NCBI GenBank assembly: GCA_950097015.1
Contig: CATNEN010000030.1
Span: forward strand, 4,511,001 to 4,575,000
Origin: Macrostomum hystrix
Lineage: Eukaryota; Platyhelminthes; Macrostomidae
Length of the DNA stretch: 64,000 nucleotides
Reading direction: 5' to 3'
Shown: positions 1 through 18,479 of the stretch, piece by piece
Numbering within the stretch: position 1 is the stretch's first letter
How the letters are laid out: every line of letters begins with the position of its first letter
Made by a program: the position numbers and the translations under genes
Notes under the pieces: generated by a model
Database searches by the model: none
Seen by the model: the letters and a program-made list of their open reading frames with translations, nothing else
What the model was told of the DNA's origin: nothing

Positions 1-6903
<6,903 letters not shown>

Positions 6904-6917
6904 TGGTGCAACAATTT

Positions 6918-8745
6918 GTCCTGCAGCGAATGCTGCGGGCTATATTACAGCAATTATGGACATGTTATGAAAAATAGTTTTACATGCACATACTTATTAA
7001 TCAATTTAGATATATATACAACACAATACATTCTTATTGGGGTTAAACAAATAAATGAAGCATGTATGCAGCTATGTTAAAAATATATTAAAAAGTAGCA
7101 AACCCAAGCTACTATTCAATTGAATAACCTGTCTTGAACAGAAAATAAAGACAGATAGAGCCATAGCAATATAAGCCACAATAATGTTAATACTCAGTTT
7201 AGAGGTTTAAAAAACAGAAAACTAATTCAGTGTTTCTACAAGTGGCTCCAATAGTTATCATATTCCTCGTATTCCTAAATTCCTTGAAACTGTGCAGTAC
7301 AAAAAACTATAGTATACTGTAGTCAATTTTGCTTTCTGAATTTTTAATTTAATATATTGTTGTATAAGCTAGCTATTTAAAAAAATCCTTACAGACATTT
7401 AGAAAGTGAATTAGTAAAGAAATTATGTTGAATTATTAAAATTCTGACTGGTAACTAATGCTTTTAAGTCAAAGTCTTATAAAAAATAGAAAGTATGAGG
7501 GTGAATTGATAATATGCCACACTTAGGGGAACAGTTGCCATGCCCATAAGCAGCAACATTATATACATAGATACAGCAGCCATGTCCATAAGAAAGCCAA
7601 ACACCCCCCAAATTAAATACATGCTAGCATATCCTAATCCCTATAGGAAAAAGTTCAAAATCTACCTATCATACATGTGCAACCTCCCAAATCTTAGCCG
7701 GCCGTGCGACTTAGTTTTTGCTCTATTTACAACTTAGTTTGCTCTCAGTTGCAACTTAGTTCATTTCATTGCTCTATTTACGACTCAGTTTGCTCCTATT
7801 TGCTCTATTTTTTCTCTCCCCTTTTTCCTCTTCTTCACGCCTTCCTTTTTTTGTCCCTTGGTCCCCCCTTTGATTTTTTTGCGCTTGGTTGATTGGTTTT
7901 TGCAACTTACCTTGCCTTGGCCCTCGTTTCACCCGGCCGGGTGTTGCGCATGTATGCTACATATAGGTGGCATCCAGTGTACTTTGGGGGAGTTTGTAAA
8001 GTGAGACAAAGTGTAAAGCATTGCTGGGTGTATTATGTACTACACTCCTATCTATTGGTATAAAAACTTGAAATTTTACTTTATACATTTTTATGTACAT
8101 GTAAGCTACAATAGACAGTGGATCATCAATTCATTGTCTTCCATTGCAGGTCTATGACTCACTTTAAATAAGTTAATTAAATCAAAATAAAACATATTAG
8201 CATGTAGTCAAGCTAATCAAGCCTTCTAATTGTTTCATGGCATACAACCAAAATGATCTATGACATCAGACTATAGACTTTAAAGCCTAATTTTTAGTTA
8301 TGTTACTTGTTGTTTCATTCTTATTCAAAATAACAGTCCTGAAAATTAGAAGGCTTTAAATAAAATAACAAATATTTCAGGCCAAAACTCTTAATTTCTT
8401 GACTATAAGCCTAGTTTTAAACAATCTTTTATAGCTAAATAGCATTAGGTCTACAATTATATTTATAACATTAATATATTTTAACTGTAATAAAATGAAA
8501 TTTAATAATATAAAGCAGCCAGACTGAACAGTGGTGCAACTAGAATTCTCTGAAGGGGGCAGAGAAAGGTGAACTTAAGCAAAGGTGAATCATCCTGGAC
8601 AAATGGGGCTTAGGGGCCATTATGTGAAAAATTAGATAGGTTCCCAGATCCCCCCTATAGCCCTATCTTTTAGGTCTCCCCTGCAGAAGAGGGCAGTTGC
8701 CCATCCCTGGTTTTAACACTGAGACAGAGACTAAACTTCAAAGAA
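6918..8745. other. AT-rich spacer upstream of PKN, no gene seen
   Basis: AT-rich DNA without a convincing exon. A pyrimidine-rich stretch at about 7695-7900 has loosely repeated TTGCTC(T/C)ATTTAC-like words. The PKN promoter and any 5' untranslated exon should lie here, but no clear core-promoter element was recognised. Confidence 0.6.
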
Positions 8746-8753
8746 AAGCTTTT

Positions 8754-9238
8754 GGCAATGTTCTACTTCCGTTTGTTATATATTTTTTGTTTGGAAATGA
8801 CAGATAACGACAAAAAACAAGTTTAACGGTAACAAAAAGTCAGTAGTTTGGTCACACAGTTCTGAAAAGTCTTGGTCAGTCTTTCTTCTTTCAAACTGGG
8901 TAATAGTGCCTAATCCAGAAGAGGAGGGCACCGAAGCTATTCTTTGGGTATAGACAGCACCATAAGAATTCTTCGAGGTGGCTTTTGAATAGAGCAGCAC
9001 TCATGCCATGCATTTGATGCAGCTTGGCCTTTGTGAAATCTTCAGCTGCAGAATTTCTGTGCTTTAGCTTCCTGTTCCCCCATATTTGCCAGATTTTGCC
9101 ATAGACATAGATAGATCCAAGTGTCAAGTCACTGCAGAAGCCACGTCAGCACAACTTTTTTAAACTCAGAATCCATGTGTGGCACGAATACAAACAAAAA
9201 AATAATATAGGCCTAACGAACGGAAGTAGAACATTGCC
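8754..9238 (-). mobile_element. Non-autonomous Merlin-like DNA transposon with 8-bp TSD
   Basis: Terminal inverted repeats start GGCAATGTTCTACTTCCGTT at 8754 and close with the complement at 9238. Both ends are flanked by the identical octamer AAGCTTTT (8746-8753 and 9239-9246). The 485-bp body, read on the minus strand, has a transposase C-terminal remnant (HQMHGMSAALFKSHLEEFLW). It resembles the end of IS1016/Merlin-type DDE transposases, which typically carry a (S/N)-x-L-x-EF-x-W block. The 8-9-bp target duplication fits Merlin. The catalytic region is missing, so it is a deletion derivative. The superfamily rests on this short remnant. Confidence 0.75.
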
Positions 9239-9246
9239 AAGCTTTT

Positions 9247-10830
9247 TATATTATTTGATTCAAAGATATAAGGCCTAGGGGTGCCTAGAATATCTGTAGA
9301 TTTTGCTACAGTAAATAGTAGGGCCTATACAGAACAGTTAAAGTTGAAAAATAAGATTTTTGAAGTCTACTAGACATACATCATACATGTGATGTCATGT
9401 GACCACATGCTAGGCATAGGCCTATCATTATCAAATACAAAGTGACAAAAATGTAATAAAAGTGTTGTTGCATCTGAGTAACTGTTAAAAGTTAAGTAAA
9501 AAGTTAGGCCTACAATAGGTAGGGCCTATAATTCTAAAAACGCTTTTTTGTTCCTTACTTTAGACTTCAGCTTCTTTCATATGTAAGGGCTTTACCTGCA
9601 TTCTGCAAAAGAGAGAATGACATAGGCCTAGCTACAACACACCTGTCCTAAGCTTATTCATGACGATTTACAAAAATTTCTGTCGATAAAAACATCTATA
9701 ATTATCTTAAGTGCTCAAAGCACGCATGTTAACACAGAGCCGAAAGAGTCATGTAAAATAACAGTGAATCCATAGGCCACCTATTATGTAAATAGGCCTG
9801 CAGCAATGCAGGTATGATGGAATTAGATTAAACGATGAGTAATGAGGTGTAGCGGTTAATATCTGGCTGGGTTTTTTCTATTAATTGTTATGGTATGGGT
9901 TATAATTGAATATTAATATTAGGTTACAAAGTAGGCTGGCTAAAGAGCGTGGTGCAGCGGCTAAGATCCAAACAATATACTATTTAAACTTATTTAAAAA
10001 TTGGGAAACGCCATTTCTCAGTATCAAGTATTTAATTATATAAATATTTTTATATAATCTATAAAGAGAACCAAGTCACACGGTAACACGTTCTTTGTTC
10101 ATATAACAATAAGCCTATAGCAAGAATATAACAATAACTTCAAAACTTGGCAAGCCTGCCTGATCAATTCTGTGATCTTCTTGGCGGATTTGAAACAGTA
10201 TAAATGCAATACGATGTTAAACAAAGTAAACTTTCTGTAACTATTGTTTACAAAAAAGGTACTACTTTCTACTAATATCGCATAAAACCGATCAGTGCTT
10301 CTTTTAATTTACAGTTTCGTTTGAACAAATTTTCATAAGGAAAGCGGTTTTCTAATTCGCATTAGTTTAAATCACGTAAACTTGGCCACCGAAAATTTAA
10401 GTTATGCAGTGGCTTCGAAATTCAGCGAAGAATCAAAGAAAAAGGAATTGCTCAACTGTATCAGAATGATTTATCGACAAATCTGTCTATCTCACATTGC
10501 TTTGCTTTTTTTCCTTTTATCTTCCATATCAGCTTGGACAGGTTTGTAACTATATAGATTATTGTGTGCTGTTTAAATATTGTTATTTCACAAATTCAAC
10601 TTAAAGTTAAATGTCAGCAGTCAAGCAGGGGGAGGGTCAGTTAGAAAGAAATAAATTTGCTATTCTGTGCAATGCCAGGCGTACCTTGGTAGATTCTGTG
10701 AGCTTGAAACTGTGAGCTTGAGCCCGAGTAACTTAAAAGATTTATTTTACTAGTTGCAGTTTTATTGAAAATTATTCTGTGTACTACCTAAGATTAGTAC
10801 ACAAGGTTGGAATATTTATTTTTGTGTTAA
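9247..10830. other. AT-rich spacer, no gene seen
   Basis: No coding exon recognised. The word TAGGCCTA/AGGCCTA recurs many times between about 9210 and 9800. A short tRNA-like word (GTGGTGCAGCGGCTAAGATC) at about 9950 may be the head of a decayed SINE; no box B was found near it. Confidence 0.5.
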
Positions 10831-10833
10831 TCA

Positions 10834-11280
10834 TCAATCAGTTCGGTCTCTCAAAGAGATGTGTCTGTTTTCTATATCAACTTTAAACTTTAGAAATTTG
10901 TTTTCGTTGTTCGTTGTTGTTGATGTTGTATTAGCCACTAGGAAGGTCCGGGACCGCTCCCCAGGCCATAAAATCGCCAGGATAAGCTGTGCTACGGCGC
11001 TTGGTTGGCTCCACAGGTCAAGGAGCACCAGGTAGGTAGCATGAGGATTGCAGTTGAAAAGGTGCGTGACCGAATCTTCATCAAGCCGGCACCTGGGGCA
11101 CATGGGGAGGACTTCAGGGTCCAGCTTCGACTGGTATGTCGCGAGCAAGCGGAACTAAGCTGCAAGAGGGTGACCCTGATCTTCCGGCTCAAACTGCGCT
11201 CCGTACGGTTGATGTTAGGGCCGGCCTACCGAGGAGGCTGTGAGCAGGCCTGCTGTCGAGGTAGAGTTTGACGCAGGCAG
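10834..11280 (-). pseudogene. LINE (Jockey/CR1-like) ORF2 3' end, frameshifted relic
   Basis: On the minus strand, two frames carry consecutive pieces of the C-terminal tail found in many Jockey-type LINE polyproteins. The first is LSRKIRVTLLQL; then, one frame over, comes a cysteine/histidine knuckle, MCPRCRLDEDSVTHLFNC (CxxC...H...C). Family knowledge places this after the reverse transcriptase and RNase H domains, which are absent here. The frame break between the pieces and the loss of upstream domains mark it as a 5'-truncated dead copy, the usual fate of LINE insertions. Confidence 0.7.
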
Positions 11281-12110
11281 AGTGAATCGCTTTGAGAACG
11301 CTGATGGCCGGAGTGATGGATTTGATGGAGTCGATGAGAGGCTGGAGGCGCGCAAGGAAGTTAGAGGCTAAGTCTTAAAGGCTGTTCCAAAGTTAACGGG
11401 CGGTGGGTGGCTGAGAGAAAAGGCAGAACAAAGATAGCCTGATGGCCTTGGTTGGACATCATCATCCAGTACTGCACGGAAAGCAGGCGTAGAATTATAA
11501 AGTTCACTCCTCTGTCGCTTGTGGCCCAGTAGAAAGAAGTCTATTGTTCTCTTTTATCGTTGGCTTCTGTGGGTATTTTTATCACTTTGCAGTGCGCTAG
11601 TAACCCTCAGTTTTCTTGCATGCAGTTGCAGTTTTCAGTTTAATTTTCTACTACTCTACTACTCTACTACTACTCTACTTTACTACTTTGCTCGCTACTG
11701 AGCAAACCCAGCCCGATGCAAAGCATTGTCATCTTTTAATTTCCTGATCATAGCAACATTTATTAAATATACCGCGTTACTATAGTTTAGCATAATCGAA
11801 ATACAATATTTAAGCAATTGGTTTTATGCTATTCAAGCCACAAACTGTTTTATATATAAATACTTATTCAGCTTACGAATAGAATGTGGTAGGATCCTTC
11901 GTCTAGGTCTATGAATTTTGCTAGCGAGAAATCTGCTTGCCGAACATGCTATGCCTTCAACAGTTATTTGTGTAAGTAATATATGAGCAGTTGAATACTT
12001 GTACTCCATCAAATCTGCTCCGCCACTTGTACTTCATTAGCATGCACACTGTTTGACTACTTGATTTGCGGGAAACTTCGAATGTTCAGACACCATTTTT
12101 GTGGGAGAAA
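11281..12110. other. Spacer with short CTA/CTACT microsatellite
   Basis: No gene recognised. A simple (CTA/CTACT)n run lies at about 11646-11694. The 5' part (to about 11470) is moderately GC-rich and may be further decayed LINE sequence, but no motif was readable. Confidence 0.4.
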
Positions 12111-12139
12111 CTATAGCATCTCTCGGCTAAAGAAGGCGC

Positions 12140-12330
12140 CCAGCCGGGACGTGTGCTCTAACTCGGGTCCATGAGCTTTTCCCGCCGAGCTTTTCCCCCA
12201 CGATCTTTCCCCGCAGCGAGGTTTTCCCACAGGAGCTTTTCCCGCGACGAGTTTTTCCCGCAGGTCTTTTCCCCGCCGAGCTTTTCCCGCCGTGGGTTTT
12301 CGGACCGAAACACCCAACGATTTTCTCGCC
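12140..12330. repeat. Degenerate GC-rich 15-20-bp repeat (GGGAAAA core)
   Basis: On the minus strand, about ten units share the core GGGAAAA(A/G)CT spaced by 15-20 bp of GC-rich sequence. They generate open frames rich in Gly-Lys (GKSS, AGKR, AGKT). The unit is too irregular for a fresh minisatellite. It adjoins the point where the Gypsy reverse transcriptase fragment stops at about 12405. Function unknown; the frame could be fortuitous. Confidence 0.6.
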
Positions 12331-12404
12331 ATTTTTTTCTTGCCCATTCACCTTCCCCACGAAAATGTCTGCAATGTCTGCAATCGAAGCTAAATTACCC
12401 AAAT

Positions 12405-13640
12405 GTGCTGTCCACGATAGCTTCTGCAGTTGCCATGCGAACCTCTTCTGCGGTTAGAATCGGGTGATACTCCCGAACTAAGTACTTGTTCAGGTAGGTT
12501 GGGTCGAGACAAAGTCGCATTGTACCATCCTTCTTCCACACTATAGTGACGTTCGACGGATTAGTCTAATCCGACTAATCAGACTAGGAGCGTATAAGCT
12601 GACTTGCAGTGATCTGAGAATGACTAGGTGCTTCGGCATTTTCAAGACTTTTCTGTTGTCTGTTTCAGCTTCTTGATAAGCTGCAGCTCATGCAGTAATG
12701 ACTTCCAACCGACTGTTGGTGTCAAATTCTCTTCTACTAGTATAACTACGAATTGTAATATTTTTTTCTTCTGGCATGGTGAGGAGACGGTCAGATAAGT
12801 TGTACCACCTACATCCAGTTGCTGTCTACTGTAGGTGGTGAGTGTCCATAATGCAGGTTCGACCTCAGCAGTGGGAGCAAAGTAATCTAAATTCCACAGT
12901 GGTATGACGTTGACATTTACCCCTGTATCTACTTTAAACTGTAACTTTCCACCAGACCCTTTGGCTGTTAGCCTCATCATCATTTTCAAATATTCATGCT
13001 GAGGCTGGGCCTTCAACTTTTTAACTGTCATAATTAGCGTTTTTGCGGCTTCTTTGTTTGGCTTAACGCTAGCTTCTTGCTCATGGTTGCCTGTTGTACG
13101 TCCTGAAGCTCGTTTACCTTTTTAGAAGACCGGCAAACTGATGAAAACTGATTCGCCCAGCCACAGTTGTTGCACCTTTTGCCTTAGGCTGGAAACTTCC
13201 GCATCTCGTGATGTAGGCCGCAGAAGCCGCAGCTGCGGGCCGATGCTGATGCAACTTTGCCGAAGCTGCCAGTTCTCCAGACTTGCTTTGAACAGCGTCA
13301 ACTGTAGCCGGAGGAAGTCGGATTTGTACTGGCCAGCGCACGAGCTTGTCGCTTTGATGATTCTGATGACCTTCCCGCTTGGATTGCTCGGTCCATCACT
13401 CAGTCTCTGCAGAGTGCTTGGTCGGTGACGCCTATGTGACGACTCGGTGACGACAATCTGGTCTCGAATGGCTCTGCCGCTTACCGTTTCGCCATTGGCT
13501 TGTTAACCATAGTTGCATCATTTGACGAGGTGCTGCAGAGAGCCAACGAACTGGTCGAAGTCTTCTGACTCTGCCTGAACTCTAGTTATGAACAAGTAGC
13601 GATCGAATGTCATTGCTCAGTGGTTCGCAGTATAGTTCTT
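12405..13640 (-). pseudogene. Gypsy-type LTR retrotransposon relic: gag, zinc knuckle, protease, start of RT
   Basis: Reading the minus strand from about 13640 downward there is: gag with DFDQFVGSLQHLVK and IRDQIVV (typical of Gypsy gag); a nucleocapsid zinc knuckle around 13230-13130 (CGFCG...H... then CNNCG, with one expected cysteine lost and an internal stop); an aspartic protease with the active-site triad in FKVDTG (about 12930); and the beginning of reverse transcriptase (KKDGTMRLCLDPTYLNKYL at about 12540-12480). Stops and frameshifts show that it is inactive. Sequence homology ends at about 12405. This is an old mobile-element copy, described here only as found. Confidence 0.8.
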
Positions 13641-14430
13641 GAATTTAGAGAGTGCAGAGTCTCAATTTAGTGGTGGACGAAAAGGCTTAGGCCGCTACTG
13701 CCAAGCTCCAATATTTTTTAATTTGCAACGATCGATATTGAGGTGGGTTACTGTGGTGGCGTGAGGCTTTGGCTTCACGCTGCGTGGCGTTTTGGGGTGG
13801 CTGCGTCTAAGTTTTGTTTTCCTTGTGTGCGCGCACTCTGTATTCTGTTCTCTGCGTACAATACTTAATGTACATGTGCAAGTACATGTTTCAATGTAAA
13901 CGGTATCATTTTATTCCTTCGCTATATCGATCGTTATTGGTTCGCTGTATTTCACTTCGTTAAACAATATATATTAACAGTACTTTGGTCCTGTCGCCTT
14001 TTGGCTAGCTCAATCGTAAATAAAGTTGGTTCAGTTACAAGACGAATCAGACGAAGTAAGTACAGTGGAGAATGTAAATGGTTGGGTAAGAGGGGCAGAC
14101 AGCTAAACTGTGCAAGCGGCCTATGCAGCCCTAGAGAGGGAATCACATCCTTCCTCAGCAAGGAATAAAAGTAGAGTTATTAGCAATGGGGATAAAAAGG
14201 AATCGCGTTGCAAAAACTAATATTTAGGTGAGGCAAACGTTTTTCCGAATTCGCAACCGATGCGACAGGTCGTATGAAAATCAAATAGCTGAGACAGCGG
14301 GCAGCGAGCCAAGTGAGATATCCCCCAAAAAGCATAGAGCCATACAAGCAATGAAAGTAATGACGCTTGGCTACGCAGTTCAACATAAACTCGCACGAAA
14401 GGGCAAAAGAGATGTTCATCAGAACAAGCA

Positions 14431-14800
14431 TTAAATTAGCGTTAAGTTAGATATAAAATAAAACGTGAGCACCAATAGCAGTAATCGCGCAGTGTCAGTC
14501 CCTAGATAATAACAGTCACTTAGTATCACAAAGCAGCTCGATCGGTCAATGCGGACCCGGCTTGCAAGCCCGTGGATGGGGCGCAGCGCGATGAACTTGG
14601 GCGACGAGCTGTCTTTCGGCGAGGTCGTCGGATCGTCTGCAGACAGCCGCTTGAGGTCTTTGACGATGCATGACTGGCTTCCTCTGTTCAGCACGAAGGA
14701 GTCGCCCTTGACCTTGCTGACAGTCCAGGGTTCAGGTTCGAAGGGTGTCTGCGTCTTAGTGGCTCGCCGCCGCCTGTGGAGCACCGAGTCGCCATATTAT
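14431..14800 (-). pseudogene. Gypsy-type integrase C-terminal fragment
   Basis: The minus-strand frame contains TPFEPEPWTVSKVKGDSFV and VKDLKRL. This matches the C-terminal segment after the integrase core in Gypsy pol, which commonly reads TPFDP-x-P-x-TV...KG followed by a FK(K/R) motif. Nothing upstream of it is coherent, so the integrase core is missing. It lies 5' (on the minus strand) of the gag relic at 13640, so the 0.8 kb between them may be a long terminal repeat shared by two head-to-tail copies; a candidate 5'-TG terminus (TGTTATTATC) is at 14514. LTR boundaries were not established. Confidence 0.6.
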
Positions 14801-14834
14801 TTGAATATATATTCGAGTGCGACGTACGAGTGAG

Positions 14835-16081
14835 AGAGACAACGAGTTAGTATACAGGCTAGCGATATACACTGTAGTGAGCATAGCGAAAGTTAAGTGA
14901 GTACGCGATACACGACAGTTTGCAATATGAAATGTGAAGTTTCAGCCTTGTGAAAAAATGAGCTTTCGAAGTTGTTAAATTTCGATTTTGGGAAACACCC
15001 CTTCAAGGTGACGTCCTCGCTTTGATTAGATTTATGGGACCAGACAAGATGAATGTACTTTTCGATTACTCGGAACAGCTCTCTCTCGACAGAGCAGCTT
15101 TGCATGTACCCGTTTTGTTTATTGCGGACGTACATGTGCAACATATAAGATAAGAAGCATGTTGTTCTGGAGTTGACTTTTAGCCTAGAACAGTAGCTTC
15201 CTACCGAATAAATTACGAGTATGCATGGATCCTGAAGCTTCGCATGCTGCATGTTTTATGATGCCTGCCTAGCTATACCCGGTATGCTCGTATAGCTATA
15301 GCTTTGCTCATCGCCAGAAATTTCGATGTCTCCAGTCTGCGCCAGCCTCGCCACTAATTCAGCCCTCTATTAATCTTATTTATGTTTCCACACTATACAA
15401 AATACCAGAAACTTGTAATTTGCGTTGACTGTACTCATCGGCGTCACGGTGGTGCAGAGGCGCGCATTTTTCCTATCAAACGGAATTCTCCTATGGGAAT
15501 TTAGTCATGGTATGTCGATCGGCCTAAATTGCATGGAGCTTTATGAAGTGCACGCGAATATGCACTGCGTGGATTGGCCTAGAAGCACATAGAGCGGAAT
15601 AGGTCGGATTCTTTTAGCTCTGCACCGATTCTGAGTTAGCGACAGAATTTATTTCTTCACTCTCCATCTCGTTATTAAAAGTACAGTACAAATTCCCAAG
15701 TGGAATATTTTACTTGAAAGCTCTGAGTTTTGTGCCACATAAAATTATTTTTTAATTGCGAGCTTGATAAATTCGCATTGATGAGCCTTGCAGTGAATTC
15801 CATTACTTAAGCCCTAAATTGCTTAATCAGAAATCCAAATACTAATAGATTTAGTGAGATTCTATTAGTTCCCATTAGTTCCAGTTTTTTATTTGAGATT
15901 GGGATATATCAGTTCGATATGAATTCCATATATAGGCAATAGTAAAAATCGAAACGGCAGCTGAAATTTAATGCTGCAACACCGAGGTAACCGAAAAAAA
16001 TTATTAATTCATTTATTTATACATTAATTAATATTCAGTTTCACAGGTATACTAGGCTCGGCATTAAAATCAAGGTTCTCT
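14835..16081. other. Spacer, no gene seen
   Basis: Mixed-composition DNA. Open frames here (for example minus strand 15252-14893) have no splice context or recognisable motif. A tRNA-like word (CACGGTGGTGCAGAGGCGCGC, longer word truncated here as GGTGGTGCAGAGGCG) at about 15450 may be another SINE head. Confidence 0.4.
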
Positions 16082-16446
16082 TTAGGAATCGTGGAGTCCA
16101 TGAACTGCCGCAAAATAGTTCGGTGGCGGGGCTGTGACTGGCTCTGGCTGAGCTAGACAACTCGGACTAGGCCTGCGGCTCTGCGCTGACTGCAATGGCG
16201 GGTGCCGCCTAGCGTAGCAGTTGCAGAATACAATGAACCCCACTAGCACAGTGAGCAGACATGCCATGCAGATCAGTATTGCTGCTGAGCTAAATAATCC
16301 GCTGGAGTTTGCCCCATCAGAGCTGTAGTAGAAGCCGTATGTGTACCGAGATCCGTCATAGGAATACGATTGAGAACTTCTGTAGTCGGCGAACCTAACA
16401 GCACCGCCCACTTTACCGGCGATGCCTCTCGCAGCAACCGCTGGAC
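16082..16446 (-). CDS. Single-span membrane protein with PPxY tail, Shisa-like (3' exon)
   Basis: The frame ends with a stop at 16084-16082. It encodes a Tyr/Ser/Gly-rich ectodomain stub (SYDGSRYTYGFYYSS, one possible N-glycosylation site), one strongly hydrophobic helix (AAILICMACLLTVLVGFIVF) and a stop-transfer CYARR. A short proline-rich cytoplasmic tail ending near PPPNYF follows, a PPxY motif that could bind WW domains. A plausible 3' splice site (TTCTATAATGCAG) ends at 16447, so this looks like a last exon whose upstream exon, expected to hold a signal peptide and cysteines, was not found in the AT-rich DNA to the right. The architecture resembles Shisa/CYYR1-type proteins; without the cysteine domain that is inference. 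Confidence 0.5.
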
Positions 16447-18335
16447 CTGCATTATAGAAGGATTTGAGCCTTGAGAAGGAAGGATTTGAGCTAATTCACG
16501 TTTTCAACCTCCGGCTGTCTTTTTTCGGAGCTAGGCTTATTTAACACGCTTGCATAGATTTGCTAATTCCCAGAACGTCTTTTAGTGCAATATTTAATTC
16601 TACATGCTCCCAAACTGCTTTAGGAAAAACACAGAAGGACACGTGCAGTTTATGAGAAATTTACAAAAACTCCCATAATTCTCACTTGGTATACCAAAAA
16701 TCGCAATTAATATTGCATATGCAATTCTGACAAAAACATTATATGTTTGAAAATAAAGCCTAATTGATCATAATAATCTATACATGCATAGAAGCAGGCC
16801 GAAAAAACCTAGATATTATTGAACCTCAAGAAAGACAAATATACTCATTATTAAAAACGTTTTATTCACACATAATCACTTGTCCCAAAATAATTCCTAA
16901 TTAAAATGTCAAATGTCAAATATTTTATATATGTGAAACAAAATTTCATAAAACCACTTAACAAAAACAAAACAGAAATAAACATTGCACATAGCACATA
17001 TGTTAGTTGTTTTTCTCTATATCAATATTCATGACAAATACACAGATAAAAATATTCTTAAAAATCCAAATAATAAATGTGAAACTTCAGTTCATTTAAT
17101 TTGACATGCGTATCAGCGTCAGTGTTATATAGTTAACACAAACCCATATGACAAATCATTAACATTATAAATTACTAAATAGCGATAAAACTCTAGTGAA
17201 ATAGCCATAGTTAAACTCAGTTAACATATTTGGAGCTAAAGAACTCATTATGGCAGCAATTAGAAAAGACGAATTTTTTTCTGACTGTTCAATGCAAAAA
17301 TGTGTGAATGAGTTTGACATGTAAGCTTACTGAACATAAAAGGTGCTCCAACAGTAGTGAATAGTTTAATTAGTTGTTCTGATGAAAAATGCATTCTTTG
17401 AAAGTAAAGAGATCATATACAAAGATAATAACTGCAAGATTTCTAGGAAATATGGAGTTAGTTTATACAAGTATACTTGTCAGATGAACGCGATATAAAA
17501 TTTTCAAGACACGGTAAATTTCATAATTTAAAAAATACTGTCTCGCAATTAGCGTGAATCAGTACAGTAAAACAACGCGGATTTTACCAGTAAATCTGTA
17601 AAAGCAATATCCTACCTAATTTCCAAAAAGTTGCTCTTATTGTAGTAAGAAGTTTCTTACATTTAAGTACGATTTCTCCGCACTGTGCCAGCTACGTGTG
17701 CTGCCGAAACGCTTTTCAAACTTGGTTGTTTTGGATTTGTCGCAGACCAAAGTTGACATATCGCATAAATTATAAATTAATGTTTTTTTTAATAACAGCC
17801 ATCAAAGTATACAAAACACTGTACAACTAAAAACCACTCGTGCAATGGACTGCGAAATACTCAGTGAACTCACGCAAGGAAAGAAAAACAAGAAGGAAAG
17901 CATGAAAGCGAAAGAAACGAATGGAAAAATCAACACGAACCGATTTTTAGCTGCTTTGAGCGCCCAAGTTTTTTGCACGGAGCTTGCTATCGGAATCTGG
18001 GGTTACTGTAAAAACGTGTTTCAGATCGGTCCTTTAAGTGTTTCGGTTAAAACTAGTTGCTGCAGGTTAAAAGATATAATTTTTTCTCACGTGTCGAAAA
18101 AGCTAAACTCCCACGAGTAAAATTCTAGTCAGCAGAAAACTTAAAAAATCGGACTCAAATTTTTTTGCATGAATTGGTCGTTTCACGTCCTGAGTATTTA
18201 AGTAGTCCCCGCACTCCTGCATGGAGGGGTGCGAAACGATCCGAATTTTAACAATTGTGACATTTTGAAATTTGGGGAACTTGTTTATAATTAAACTTAT
18301 TTGTAATCAACGATGAAATGGATCGTATTCAACGA
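16447..18335. other. AT-rich spacer, no supported gene
   Basis: Strongly AT-rich to about 17640. A 91-codon plus-strand open frame at 17845-18120 has a lysine-rich start and no recognisable motif, splice context or homologue known to me; it is best left uncalled. Confidence 0.5.
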
Positions 18336-18343
18336 TGGAAAAC

Positions 18344-18383
18344 CAAGGACCACTAGTAGATAGTCCTACTTGAGTAGTCCGTG
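18344..18383. mobile_element. 40-bp palindromic micro-element with 8-bp TSD, copy 1
   Basis: The insert begins CAAGGACCACTAGTAGATAG and ends TACTTGAGTAGTCCGTG; the halves are imperfect inverted repeats. It is bracketed by TGGAAAAC at 18336-18343 and again at 18384-18391. Related inserts with their own octamer duplications occur at 45607 and 48107. Octamer target duplications and a CA...TG terminus are typical of the hAT superfamily. Confidence 0.8.
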
Positions 18384-18479
18384 TGGAAAACTAGCGGCAA
18401 CCCAACCCGGCCAGGGAAGACTCGCCACCCAAAGCTAAAGGGCCGTCGCCCTTTAGCTCAACGAAGCCAAATGCGAAGC

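Noticed and set aside
12111..12402. Gly-Lys-rich small protein gene
   Set aside because: Open on several frames, generated by degenerate short repeats; no splice or promoter context. Kept only as a repeat and a finding.
17845..18120. 91-codon plus-strand gene
   Set aside because: No motif, no homologue recognised, no splice context; lysine-rich composition is expected of AT-rich DNA.
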